Origin: Permianibacter sp046297695 | Lineage (GTDB): Bacteria; Pseudomonadota; Gammaproteobacteria; Enterobacterales; Permianibacteraceae | Direction: 5' to 3' | Assembly (NCBI GenBank): GCA_046297695.1 | Contig: JBKBHF010000008.1 | Location: 36,796 to 100,795 of the forward strand | Length of the DNA: 64,000 bases | Shown here: positions 52,310-60,629 of the stretch, piece by piece | How the letters are laid out: each line of letters begins with the position of its first letter | Position numbering within the stretch: position 1 is the first letter of the stretch | Program-made: the position numbers and the translations under genes | The notes under the pieces: model-generated | What the model was told of the DNA's origin: nothing | The model's input: the letters and a program-made list of their open reading frames with translations, nothing else | Databases searched by the model: none

Positions 52310-53674
52310 CTATTTGCCGATGCAGAACGAGCTGAAAATCTTGCCGAGCAAATCATCGGCGCTGAATTCACCGGTGATGCTGTTGAGCTGTTGCTGCGCA
52401 AGCCGCAGATCCTCAGCCAGCAGTTCGCCGGCACGCGCCGTTTGCAACTGTTCGGCGCCGTGACGAATCAACGCCTGGGCCCGGACCAGCGCATCGAGAT
52501 GGCGGCGACGCGCCATGAACAGGCTTTCTTCCGGCGCCACCACACCGGCCAGTTGCTTCAGTCGCTGTCGCAGCAAACCGAGGCCGGCGCCGGTCTGTGC
52601 CGACAGCGCGATCACGGTGGCGCCGTGTTCCGGATGGGCACCGGCGGCGACGCCGCTGAGATCACATTTGTTGTGCACCACCGTGATCCGTTCCGCCGGT
52701 ACCGGCAGCGGTTCCGGCAGCGGCCACAGCTTTTCCGGATCGGTTTCCTGGCTGTCATGACTGTCGACGACCAGCAGCAACGCGTCGGCATCTTTCAGTT
52801 CGGCGCGTGCGCGCTGGATACCGATCTGTTCAACCGGGTCCTCGCTGTCGCGCAGGCCGGCGGTGTCGATCAGGTGTATCGGCAAGCCGTCGACGGTGAT
52901 GAGTTCACGCAGCACATCGCGGGTCGTGCCCGGTATGTGGGTGACGATGGCGCTGTCCTTGCCGGACAGGGCATTCAGCAAGGACGATTTGCCGGCGTTC
53001 GGTTTGCCGGCAATCACGACCTTGATGCCTTCGCGCAGGACCTGGCCCTGACGAGACGCTGACAGCAGTTCGGCCAGATTTTTTTCCAGCGCCGCGACCT
53101 CGGCAGCGACTTTGCCATCGGACAGAAAGTCGATTTCCTCTTCCGGAAAATCGATCGCCGCTTCGACATACATGCGCAGATGAATCAGTTGCTCGACCAG
53201 CGCATGCACGCGCTTGGAAAACTCACCGCTAAGCGAACGCATCGCCAAACGCGCCGCCGTTTCCGAGCTCGCATCGATCAAATCGGCGATCGCTTCGGCT
53301 TGCGCCAGATCGAGCTTGTCGTTGAGAAAGGCCCGTTCGGAAAATTCACCTGGTCGCGCCATCCGGGCGCCAAGCTCGAGGCAGCGGCGCAGCAGGCGAT
53401 CGAGCACGACCGGGCCACCGTGGCCTTGCAATTCGAGCACCGCTTCGCCGGTGAAGGACTTCGGCGCGGCGAAATACAGCGCGAGGCCGTCATCGATGGC
53501 GCTGCCATCGGCATCACGGAATAACGCACGCACCGCCAGACGTGGTGATGGCAGTTTGCCGAGCAGGGCAGTCGCGATGGTCGGCACCTGGTCGCCAGAA
53601 ATGCGGATGACACCGACCCCCGCACGTCCGGCGGCAGTGGCGATGGCGGCGATGGTATCGGTGCTGGCTTTCAT
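52310..53674 (-). CDS. mnmE: tRNA modification GTPase MnmE
   Basis: This 454-residue GTPase works with MnmG on U34 of tRNAs. The N-terminal folate-binding domain begins DTIAAIATAAGRAGVGVIRISG. The G domain holds the P-loop GKPNAGKSSLLN and DTAGLRDS, and the C-terminus ends FCIGK with the catalytic Cys451. It lies downstream of yidC behind a hairpin. Confidence 0.98.
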   Translation of the reverse strand: MKASTDTIAAIATAAGRAGVGVIRISGDQVPTIATALLGKLPSPRLAVRALFRDADGSAIDDGLALYFAAPKSFTGEAVLELQGHGGPVVLDRLLRRCLELGARMARPGEFSERAFLNDKLDLAQAEAIADLIDASSETAARLAMRSLSGEFSKRVHALVEQLIHLRMYVEAAIDFPEEEIDFLSDGKVAAEVAALEKNLAELLSASRQGQVLREGIKVVIAGKPNAGKSSLLNALSGKDSAIVTHIPGTTRDVLRELITVDGLPIHLIDTAGLRDSEDPVEQIGIQRARAELKDADALLLVVDSHDSQETDPEKLWPLPEPLPVPAERITVVHNKCDLSGVAAGAHPEHGATVIALSAQTGAGLGLLRQRLKQLAGVVAPEESLFMARRRHLDALVRAQALIRHGAEQLQTARAGELLAEDLRLAQQQLNSITGEFSADDLLGKIFSSFCIGK

Positions 53675-53742
53675 CGGTGACTGTTCATCTGCGAGCGGCT
53701 GTGCGTAGCGAAGCCGAAAAAAATTTTTGCCGCGGCAGAAAC

Positions 53743-53798
53743 GACTCGGCCCCGCCCGGCCGCCATCTTAACGGAAGCCTGCGACGGGGCCGAGTCGG
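53743..53798 (-). terminator. Long hairpin after yidC
   Basis: 13-base perfect arms (CGACTCGGCCCCG and complement) enclose a 30-base loop, and TTTC follows on the minus strand. It lies 17 bases after the yidC stop. Confidence 0.7.
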
Positions 53799-53815
53799 CA
53801 CATGTCGGCTTGCGC

Positions 53816-55498
53816 TTACTTCTTCTGCGCCACTTCCACTTCGATTTTCTTGGTGATATAGGCCTGCTGGGCAATCGACAGCAGGTTGTTGACCAGCCAG
53901 TACAGCACGAGGCCGGCCGGGAACCACAGGAAGAATACGCTCATGATCACCGGCAGGTACTGCATGATCTTCTGCTGCATCGGGTCCATGGTCGGGCTGA
54001 CCGGCTGCATCTTCTGCATGACCCACATCGAGAGGCCCATCAGGATCGGCAGCACGAAGTAGGGGTCCATGACCGACAGGTCCTTGATCCACAGCACGAA
54101 ACCGGCGTGACGCAGCTCGACCGACTCCATCAGCACCCAGTACAGCGCGATGAAGATCGGCATGGTCAGCAAGAGCGGCAGGCAGCCACCGAGCGGATTG
54201 ACCTTTTCCTTCTTATATAGCTCCATCATCGCCTGCGAGAAGGCCTGACGGTCATCGCCGTAGCGTTCCTTCAGCGCCTGCAGCTTCGGGGTCAGCATGC
54301 GCATCTTGGCAAAGCTGCGGTACTGGGCGTTGGCAAGCGGGTAGAGCAGCAGCTTGACCAGGATGGTGACGAGAATGATCGCGACACCCCAGTTGCCCAC
54401 CACCGAGTAGATGGCGGTCAGTGCCCAGAACAGCGGCTGGCCAATCCACCAGAGGAAGCCGTAATCGACCGTCAGGTCGAGACCGTCGGCGATCTTGGCG
54501 AGATCGTCCTGGATCTTGGGGCCAAGGTACAGGCTGGCCGACAGGGTCTTCGCTTCGCCAGCCGCCAGGGTGAACGGCGCTTGCTGGATGCCGACAATGG
54601 ATTGCTTGTCCGGACGGACCGAGGAGTAGATGTTGTTGGCCGTCTTGTCGCCCGGTACCCAGGCGGCGACAAAGTAATGCTGTAGGTAGGCCACCCAGCC
54701 GCCACTGGTATTGATGTCCAGCTTGGCTTCGTCCATCTCGTCGAAGTCGTATTTCTCGTAACGCTGCTCGGCGGTGTTGTAGGCCGCGCCAGTGTAGGCG
54801 GACAGGGCAAAGGCGTTGCCGGCGTTCTCGGTGAAGCGGTCTCGCTTGAGCTGGGTGAAGAAGCGGCCGGTGAACGGCGCCGCACTGGCGTTGTTCACGT
54901 CCACATCCAGCTTGATGTTGTGGCTGCCACGCTCGAGCGTGTAACGCTTGCTGACGCTGAGGCCGTCCGGGTTTTGCCAGACCAGGGCGATGGTCAGGGC
55001 ATTGGCATCGGCGGCCAGCTCGGTAGCACTGCTCTGAACAGAATAGGTGGCCCGGGCGCTGCCGGCATCCGGGCCACCGGCACCGGTCACCCCGTTCTGG
55101 GCAACGAAAGTGCGTTGATTGCGGTAGTGCAGCAAGCGGGTCGGCTCGCTGCCGGCATCCAGGGTCTTCGGATACCTGAGCAGGTCGGCCTCGACCACAT
55201 CACCACCGACCCGATCGATCACCACGCGCAGGACGTCACTCTTGGCAACGACAAAGCGGTCAGCATCGTTGACCGCAGCCGGCTCGGCTGCCGTCGGACT
55301 GACCGGAACATCGGTACCTGACGAGCTGCTGGCCGCGATATCAGCACCGGCATCCACCAGCACCGGCGCGCTTTGTTCAGCCGCCGGGCGCATCGCGGCC
55401 TGGATTTTGGCCTGCTGATCCTGTTCCCAGCTGAGATAGAGCAGAAAGCTGACACCGGCAAATGCCGCCAACAAAAAACCGCGTTGCGATTCGAGCAT
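53816..55498 (-). CDS. yidC: Membrane protein insertase YidC
   Basis: This 560-residue inner-membrane insertase assists Sec-dependent and independent protein insertion, including F0 subunit c. It has an N-terminal helix, a large periplasmic beta-domain (about residues 55-340) and the conserved C-terminal five-helix core with GNWGVAIILVTILVKLLLYP and GGCLPLLLTMPIFIALY. It is preceded by rnpA only 6 bases away. Confidence 0.98.
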   Translation of the reverse strand: MLESQRGFLLAAFAGVSFLLYLSWEQDQQAKIQAAMRPAAEQSAPVLVDAGADIAASSSSGTDVPVSPTAAEPAAVNDADRFVVAKSDVLRVVIDRVGGDVVEADLLRYPKTLDAGSEPTRLLHYRNQRTFVAQNGVTGAGGPDAGSARATYSVQSSATELAADANALTIALVWQNPDGLSVSKRYTLERGSHNIKLDVDVNNASAAPFTGRFFTQLKRDRFTENAGNAFALSAYTGAAYNTAEQRYEKYDFDEMDEAKLDINTSGGWVAYLQHYFVAAWVPGDKTANNIYSSVRPDKQSIVGIQQAPFTLAAGEAKTLSASLYLGPKIQDDLAKIADGLDLTVDYGFLWWIGQPLFWALTAIYSVVGNWGVAIILVTILVKLLLYPLANAQYRSFAKMRMLTPKLQALKERYGDDRQAFSQAMMELYKKEKVNPLGGCLPLLLTMPIFIALYWVLMESVELRHAGFVLWIKDLSVMDPYFVLPILMGLSMWVMQKMQPVSPTMDPMQQKIMQYLPVIMSVFFLWFPAGLVLYWLVNNLLSIAQQAYITKKIEVEVAQKK

Positions 55499-55504
55499 GA
55501 AAGA

Positions 55505-55906
55505 TCAGCCTTGAGTGCGATCGGGTGAAACAGCGAGAGAGGGAGAACGCGCCAGCCGGGTCATCAACAGCTGGACCTGACGGCGGAGTTCTGGCGGCGC
55601 AAGCCGGTCGACACCGGGCTTGGCCAGTACGATCACGTCACGGGCGGGCAACTGGGGTTGTGCCAACCGGAAGGCTTCACGAACGGCTCGCTTGATCGCG
55701 TTGCGGTTCGAGGCAAGACGGACGTGCTTTTTGGCTATCGCCAGACCCAGCCGGGCATGGCCCAGCGGGTTCGGTCGGGCCAGCAGGGTCAGGCCGGTCG
55801 CGTGGAAACGCTCGTTTTCGGCAAAGACCTGCTGGAACTCCGCCGGATCGGTAAGGCGGAGTGCCCGGGTAAAGGCAAACCCCGCCACCGGCACAGCGTG
55901 CTGCAA
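55505..55906 (-). CDS. rnpA: Ribonuclease P protein component
   Basis: This 133-residue basic protein assists RNase P RNA in 5' tRNA processing. Family blocks FTRALRLTDPAEFQQVF, LGLAIAKKHVRLASNRNAIKRAVREAFR and DVIVLAKPGVD are visible. The start is uncertain: TTG at 55906 is used, and GTG at 55894 is possible. It lies 6 bases after the rpmH stop and 6 bases before yidC. No yidD gene is present in between. Confidence 0.95.
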   Translation of the reverse strand: MQHAVPVAGFAFTRALRLTDPAEFQQVFAENERFHATGLTLLARPNPLGHARLGLAIAKKHVRLASNRNAIKRAVREAFRLAQPQLPARDVIVLAKPGVDRLAPPELRRQVQLLMTRLARSPSLAVSPDRTQG

Positions 55907-55912
55907 ACGGTC

Positions 55913-56050
55913 TTAGACGACCGTCAGACGCTTGCGGCCCTTGGCGCGACGGCGCTTCAGCACCAGACGGCCGTTTTTGGTGGCCATACGGGCGCGGAAG
56001 CCGTGGTCACGCTTTTTCTTCAGGTTGCTGGGTTGGAAAGTACGTTTCAT
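55913..56050 (-). CDS. rpmH: 50S ribosomal protein L34
   Basis: This 45-residue protein is too short for most gene lists. Translation reads MKRTFQPSNLKKKRDHGFRA, then RMATKNGRLVLKRRRAKGRK and RLTVV, a near-canonical L34. It is the first gene of the rpmH-rnpA-yidC run and has a good promoter upstream. Confidence 0.98.
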   Translation of the reverse strand: MKRTFQPSNLKKKRDHGFRARMATKNGRLVLKRRRAKGRKRLTVV

Positions 56051-56131
56051 GACACACCTGCGTTACTGGCCCGTTTGGGCATAAACCCGATGGCTGCTCA
56101 ACGCTCGCCGCCGGGTCGGAAAAGGGCGCGC

Positions 56132-56161
56132 ATTCTACTGCGCAGCTTTTGTTCGGGTCAA
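56132..56161 (-). promoter_or_regulatory. Sigma70 promoter of rpmH
   Basis: On the minus strand TTGACC (56156-56161) and TAGAAT (56132-56137) are 18 bases apart, about 80 bases upstream of rpmH. Confidence 0.8.
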
Positions 56162-56317
56162 TTGCTCTGTTCAAGAAAAACGGGGGAAAACCCAAGGAAA
56201 ATCGGCAACTTAGCAGCAGCAGTACCGGTTGGGTCACAACCCATCGGTGATCAAATCTTGATCAACCACTACATGTTGTGATCACGAACCATTTTTTAGC
56301 CGGTCGGGACGGTATTT

Positions 56318-56326
56318 TGTGTATAA
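56318..56326 (-). promoter_or_regulatory. DnaA box
   Basis: TGTGTATAA is the complement of TTATACACA, a full match to TTATNCACA. Confidence 0.75.
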
Positions 56327-56353
56327 CTTTTGAACGTCTCAGAGCCGGCAAAA

Positions 56354-56362
56354 TTATCCACA
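56354..56362 (+). promoter_or_regulatory. DnaA box (strong consensus)
   Basis: TTATCCACA matches the strongest E. coli-type box perfectly. Confidence 0.85.
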
Positions 56363-56452
56363 TATCCGATCTTGGATGCCGGGATCAAGGGCTTTTCCGG
56401 CTGTTTCACCGGCCAGTATCGACCGCGTAGACGCTAATAATCTTCTTTTGTG

Positions 56453-56468
56453 TGAAAAGATCTTTTCA
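56453..56468. repeat. 16-base palindrome with central GATC in oriC
   Basis: TGAAAAGATCTTTTCA is perfectly self-complementary. Its right part, GATCTTTTCAT, resembles the 13-mer unwinding repeats of E. coli oriC. Confidence 0.7.
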
Positions 56469-56469
56469 T

Positions 56470-56510
56470 ACTGTTATTAACTACTAGCGAGAAAAAAACT
56501 GTTATTAACT
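56470..56510. repeat. 13-base direct repeat pair in the unwinding region
   Basis: ACTGTTATTAACT occurs at 56470-56482 and 56498-56510, a period of 28 bases. The pair sits in the AT-rich stretch next to a 14-base palindrome (AACTTAATTAAGTT, 56507-56520). It could be a DNA unwinding element. Confidence 0.7.
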
Positions 56511-56597
56511 TAATTAAGTTATTGAAAATAAATAAAAATATGTAATTGATAAGCTGTTGGAAAGCAAACCTTATCATCGGTATAGTTAATTCGTATC

Positions 56598-56606
56598 TGT
56601 TGATAA
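56598..56606 (-). promoter_or_regulatory. Weak DnaA box
   Basis: TGTTGATAA is the complement of TTATCAACA, one mismatch from the consensus. Confidence 0.5.
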
Positions 56607-56657
56607 AATCAAAATATTGTTCACATTGGTATAGATATGCACAGATTTGCTTGGATT

Positions 56658-56666
56658 TTATCCAGA
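56658..56666 (+). promoter_or_regulatory. Weak DnaA box in the dnaA leader
   Basis: TTATCCAGA is one mismatch from the consensus and lies 152 bases before the dnaA start. It could serve autoregulation. Confidence 0.5.
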
Positions 56667-56817
56667 TCGAACAGTGAAGCAGGCAGTTTTGCAAGATCCG
56701 ATCCGATCATTGCTTGTCAAGGAAAACAAATTTGAGCTTGCCTTGTGGATTATTTTTGGGGAGATCCTTAGACTCACCCGCTCGCTCAGTAAACCCGTTC
56801 CAGAAACCAGCCAGAGC

Positions 56818-58203
56818 ATGAGTCAGGGATCGTATTGGCCGCACTGCCAAGCCCGTTTGCAAGACGAACTGAAACCGGACGAGTTCAGTATGTGGATTCG
56901 GCCGTTGCAGGCCTTGGAAACAGCGCAGGATATCCGCCTGTTGGCCCCGAACCGGTTTGTGCTCGAATGGGTTCGTGATCGGTATCTGCCACGCATCCGA
57001 GACTTTTTGACCGAACTGGCCGGCGACCGGGCTCCGACCGTTCTGCTTGGCATCGGCGAGCGCCGCGCGGCGGAAGCGATCAAGCAGATCGCGCCAAGTG
57101 TGACCAGTCCGGCTCGGGTGGAAGCGGTCGTGGAGCGTCGACCGGAAGAACCGGGTCCAACGGTCGTGGCTGTACCCAGCCATCGCAGCAATCTGAATCC
57201 CAGTTTTGTTTTCGATAATTTTGTCGAGGGCAAATCCAACCAGGTCGCTAAGGCGGCCGCACTACAGGCTGCGCTCAACGCCGGCAAGGCCTACAACCCC
57301 TTGTTTATCTATGGTGCAACCGGGTTGGGCAAAACCCACCTGATGCATGCTGTGGGCAACCTTATCGAGCAACAAAAGCCGGGCGCCAAGGTGGTCTATG
57401 TCCGCTCGGAGCGCTATGTCCAGGACATGGTCAAGGCGCTGCAGACCAACAGCATCGAGCAGTGGAAGCGCTATTACCGCTCGCTCGACGCCTTGTTGAT
57501 CGACGATATCCAGTTCTTTGCCGGCAAGGATCGGTCGCAGGAAGAGTTCTTCCATAATTTCAACACCCTGTTCGAGACCAACCGGCAGATCGTCATCACC
57601 TGTGATCGCTATCCGAAGGAAGTCGAAGGCCTGGAAGACCGGCTCAAGTCGCGCTTTGGTTGGGGTCTGACCGTGGCAATTGAGCCACCGGACCTGGAAA
57701 CCCGCGTCGCGATCTTGATGGCCAAAGCCGATAACGCCAACGTAGAGCTGGCGCAGGAAGTGGCGTTTTTCATCGCCAAGCGGATTCGGTCCAATGTCCG
57801 CGAGCTGGAAGGGGCGCTGACCAAGGTCATTGCCTATGCCCACTTCACTGGCCGGCAGATTTCGGTCGACATGGTGCGCGAAGCCTTGCGGGATCTCATT
57901 GCTGCGCAAGAGAAAATGGTTACTATCGAGAATATCCAGAAAGTGGTGGCGGAGTACTACCGCATCAAACTTTCGGATCTGTTGTCGAAGCGACGGTCTC
58001 GCTCTGTGGCACGGCCTCGGCAGGTGGCGATGGCGCTGTCCAAGGAGCTGACCAACCACTCCTTGCCGGAGATCGGCGAAGCGTTCGGCGGCAAGGACCA
58101 TACGACGGTCTTGCATGCCTGCCGCAAGGTCAAGGAACTGAAGGAAAGTGATCGCAGCATGGAAGAGGACTACGCCAACCTGCTGCGGACGCTGTCCAGT
58201 TAA
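56818..58203 (+). CDS. dnaA: Chromosomal replication initiator DnaA
   Basis: This 461-residue AAA+ initiator opens oriC. Domain I starts MSQGSYWPHCQARLQDEL and includes FSMWIRPLQ. The AAA+ domain has the P-loop GATGLGKTH and the Walker B region LLIDDIQFF, and the C-terminal box-binding domain has IGEAFGGKDHTTVLHA. The frame is open upstream to 56647, but those residues are not DnaA-like, so ATG 56818 is used. dnaN follows after 84 bases. Confidence 0.98.
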   Translation: MSQGSYWPHCQARLQDELKPDEFSMWIRPLQALETAQDIRLLAPNRFVLEWVRDRYLPRIRDFLTELAGDRAPTVLLGIGERRAAEAIKQIAPSVTSPARVEAVVERRPEEPGPTVVAVPSHRSNLNPSFVFDNFVEGKSNQVAKAAALQAALNAGKAYNPLFIYGATGLGKTHLMHAVGNLIEQQKPGAKVVYVRSERYVQDMVKALQTNSIEQWKRYYRSLDALLIDDIQFFAGKDRSQEEFFHNFNTLFETNRQIVITCDRYPKEVEGLEDRLKSRFGWGLTVAIEPPDLETRVAILMAKADNANVELAQEVAFFIAKRIRSNVRELEGALTKVIAYAHFTGRQISVDMVREALRDLIAAQEKMVTIENIQKVVAEYYRIKLSDLLSKRRSRSVARPRQVAMALSKELTNHSLPEIGEAFGGKDHTTVLHACRKVKELKESDRSMEEDYANLLRTLSS

Positions 58204-58239
58204 AACCGTTGTTCGTTGGGGCGCAGATCGGCCCTAATG

Positions 58240-58255
58240 TGTTCCACGTGAAACA
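58240..58255 (+). promoter_or_regulatory. parS site between dnaA and dnaN
   Basis: TGTTCCACGTGAAACA matches the known parS consensus TGTTNCACGTGAAACA. It lies 33 bases before the dnaN start. Confidence 0.9.
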
Positions 58256-58287
58256 TAACCACTACATTTTGGGATCCAAGGTCCAAC

Positions 58288-59388
58288 ATGAAATTCACGA
58301 TCGCACGCGAGAACCTGCTGCCGGCCCTGAACATGGTCTGCGGTGCCGTCGAACGCCGCAATAACCTGCCGATTCTGGCCAACGTACTGGTCAGCATAGA
58401 GGAGGAGCGACTCAGCCTGACCGGCACCGATCTGGAAGTGGAACTGCGCGCGGAAGTACCGCTGGAGAAGGGGGAGCCGGGCGATATCACGGTGCCGGCG
58501 CGCAAGTTTCTCGACATCGTCAAAGCCTTGCCGGACAAACAGCCAGTGACCTTTCAGCTCGGCGATGGCCGCGTGACCGTGCGTTCGGGCAGTAACCGCT
58601 TCACGTTGACCACGCTGCCGGCTTCGGAGTTTCCGTCACTGGAGGAGGGCCCGGGCGCGGTGTCGTTTGACCTGCCGCAGGTAGAACTGCGCTCGTTGTT
58701 CGAGCGGACCCAGTTTGCCATTGCCCAGGGCGATGTCCGCTACTACATGAACGGACTGTTCCTTGAGCTCAAATCCGGTCGCTTGCGCGCCGTCGCGACC
58801 GATGGCCACCGGCTGGCACTGGCCGAGGCCCGCAATCCGGTCGATGCCAGCGGCGATTTCGGCGTCATCGTGCCACGCAAAGGCATCATGGAGCTGCTGC
58901 GGCTGCTGGAACCGTCGGATCAGAACGTCAAAGTGACCGTCGGCACCAACCACATCCGTATCCAAACCGACAGCTATCACTTCGTTTCCAAGCTGGTCGA
59001 TGGCAAGTTTCCGGAGTACGAGAAGGTCATTCCCCGCAGTGGTGACAAGATCATGGTCATTAACCGTGATGTGCTCAAGGAAGCGCTCGGTCGGGCTGCT
59101 ATCTTGTGCAACGAGAAGTTCCGCGGCGTTCGGTTGAACCTGAAGACCGGTCAACTGACCCTGGTCGCGAACAACCCGGAACAGGAAGAAGCCGAGATTG
59201 AAGTCGATGTCGATTACGGCAGCAGCGAGCTGGAGGTTGGTTTCAACGTCAACTACCTCATGGACATCGTCAACGCGGTCAAATGGGACAAACTCCGCTT
59301 CATGTTCAGTGATGCCGCGTCGCCGGCGCTGGCCGAGGAGCAGGGCGGTTCCGGCACCCTGTACCTGGTTATGCCGATGCGGCTGTAA
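58288..59388 (+). CDS. dnaN: DNA polymerase III beta sliding clamp
   Basis: This 366-residue ring-forming subunit tethers polymerases to DNA. The start MKFTIARENLLPAL and end GTLYLVMPMRL are conserved, and the three-domain length equals the E. coli protein. It follows dnaA and precedes recF in the standard order. Confidence 0.98.
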   Translation: MKFTIARENLLPALNMVCGAVERRNNLPILANVLVSIEEERLSLTGTDLEVELRAEVPLEKGEPGDITVPARKFLDIVKALPDKQPVTFQLGDGRVTVRSGSNRFTLTTLPASEFPSLEEGPGAVSFDLPQVELRSLFERTQFAIAQGDVRYYMNGLFLELKSGRLRAVATDGHRLALAEARNPVDASGDFGVIVPRKGIMELLRLLEPSDQNVKVTVGTNHIRIQTDSYHFVSKLVDGKFPEYEKVIPRSGDKIMVINRDVLKEALGRAAILCNEKFRGVRLNLKTGQLTLVANNPEQEEAEIEVDVDYGSSELEVGFNVNYLMDIVNAVKWDKLRFMFSDAASPALAEEQGGSGTLYLVMPMRL

Positions 59389-59432
59389 GCCACGCCGTTC
59401 CTGGCTTGAGCCGGTGGGACTGAATTGCATCC

Positions 59433-60527
59433 GTGCTGACCGAACTCCGATTCCAGCAGGTCCGTAACCTTGTCGATGGGGCGCTCTTACCGGCGCCCCA
59501 TCTCAATTGGGTGTTCGGCAGCAACGGCGCCGGCAAGACCTCATTGCTGGAAGCCATCTGCCTGCTTGGTACCGGCCGCTCGTTCCGTACCAGCCAGATC
59601 GAACGGGTGATTCAGGACGGCAAGCCGGAGTTGACCCTGTTTGGTTGTTGGCGGGAAGGGCAGGTCGAGCACCGGATTGGTGTCCGGCGTGACCGTCAGG
59701 GTGGCTTTGCGCTGCGCATCGACGGCCAGGACGAGCGCAAGCTTTCGACGGTCGCGACGTTGTTGCCGGTGCAGGTGCTGACACCTGACAGCTATGGCCT
59801 GCTTGCCGGCAGTCCGCGCGAGCGACGGCGCTTCCTCGATTGGGGCGTGTTCCACGTGGAACATGGTTTCGCGGCTGTCGCTCAGCGCTACGCCCGCCTG
59901 CTGCAACAACGCAATGCCCTGCTGAAGGCCAATGCACCTGCCAAAGAGCTGGCGCCATGGACCGAACAACTGTTGGTCGCCGCTGATAGTTTGCATAACT
60001 ACCGCCTGCGGTACTGGCAATGCCTGGCGCCCGCGGTTGAGGCCGCCGTGAACGGGTTTCTGCCTCAAGCTGGGATTGGCTTTGATTGGTACCGCGGCTG
60101 GCCTGAGGGTGAGCTCGCTGCACTGCTTAGCAGTGGTTTGGAGCGGGACCGTCAGGCCGGCGCTACCGGCTATGGTCCGCACAAGGCCGATTTGCGGATA
60201 CGGGTAGGGCGGGTGTCGGCGGCCGAGAAGCTGTCGCGCGGGCAAAGCAAGCTGGTCGTGCAGGCGCTGCATCTGGCTCAACTGCAGCAGGTGTCGGCGC
60301 GCAACCGGCATGGTGGCGTGTTGCTGCTGGACGATATCAGCAGCGAGCTCGACCGCGACCGTCAACAAGCACTGCTGGCTTCGGTGCTGGCCTTGCCGGG
60401 CTGGCAAGTGTTTGTCACGGCAACACAAAACGGGCCGGAAGACCTGCTGGCGCGGTATAATGCAGCTACGTTTCACGTGGAACATGGTGTGGTCCAGCTG
60501 CTGGATCCGCCCAAGACCACGGCCTGA
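59433..60527 (+). CDS. recF: DNA replication and repair protein RecF
   Basis: This 364-residue SMC-like ATPase loads RecA at gaps. It has the Walker A motif GSNGAGKTSLLEA, the signature LSRGQSKLV and the Walker B region LLLDDISSELD. The start codon is GTG (59433). Two parS sites are embedded in the gene and encode FHVEH both times, so the coding sequence carries a second code. Confidence 0.97.
   Translation: MLTELRFQQVRNLVDGALLPAPHLNWVFGSNGAGKTSLLEAICLLGTGRSFRTSQIERVIQDGKPELTLFGCWREGQVEHRIGVRRDRQGGFALRIDGQDERKLSTVATLLPVQVLTPDSYGLLAGSPRERRRFLDWGVFHVEHGFAAVAQRYARLLQQRNALLKANAPAKELAPWTEQLLVAADSLHNYRLRYWQCLAPAVEAAVNGFLPQAGIGFDWYRGWPEGELAALLSSGLERDRQAGATGYGPHKADLRIRVGRVSAAEKLSRGQSKLVVQALHLAQLQQVSARNRHGGVLLLDDISSELDRDRQQALLASVLALPGWQVFVTATQNGPEDLLARYNAATFHVEHGVVQLLDPPKTTA
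59848..59863. promoter_or_regulatory. parS site inside recF
   Basis: TGTTCCACGTGGAACA is a perfect 16-base palindrome matching the Pseudomonas-type parS GTTCCACGTGGAAC. Confidence 0.9.
60469..60484 (+). promoter_or_regulatory. parS-like site at the end of recF
   Basis: CGTTTCACGTGGAACA keeps the core GTTTCACGTGGAAC, a mixed form of the two canonical half-sites, and lies about 45 bases before the recF stop. Confidence 0.8.
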
Positions 60528-60576
60528 TGGCAAACGCCCCAACGGCGGGCTCGCCGGGGGCAACTCGACTCATTCC

Positions 60577-60602
60577 GACCGCGGCCGAGACTGGCCGCGG
60601 TC
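60577..60602 (+). terminator. Hairpin in the recF-gyrB gap
   Basis: 10-base arms (GACCGCGGCC and complement) enclose a 6-base loop and are followed by CTTGTTTT. It is 28 bases before the gyrB start and could be a terminator or an attenuator. Confidence 0.7.
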
Positions 60603-60629
60603 CTTGTTTTGCGAGCTGGACAGAAAAGC

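Larger units (their letters stand above)
56200..56720. other. Probable chromosomal replication origin oriC
   Basis: The 767-base gap between rpmH and dnaA holds DnaA boxes, an AT-rich stretch (about 56430-56660), two 13-base direct repeats, two palindromes and ten GATC sites in about 520 bases (listed in the findings). Placement upstream of dnaA, and gene orientation flipping here, agree with oriC. The boundaries are approximate. Confidence 0.85.
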
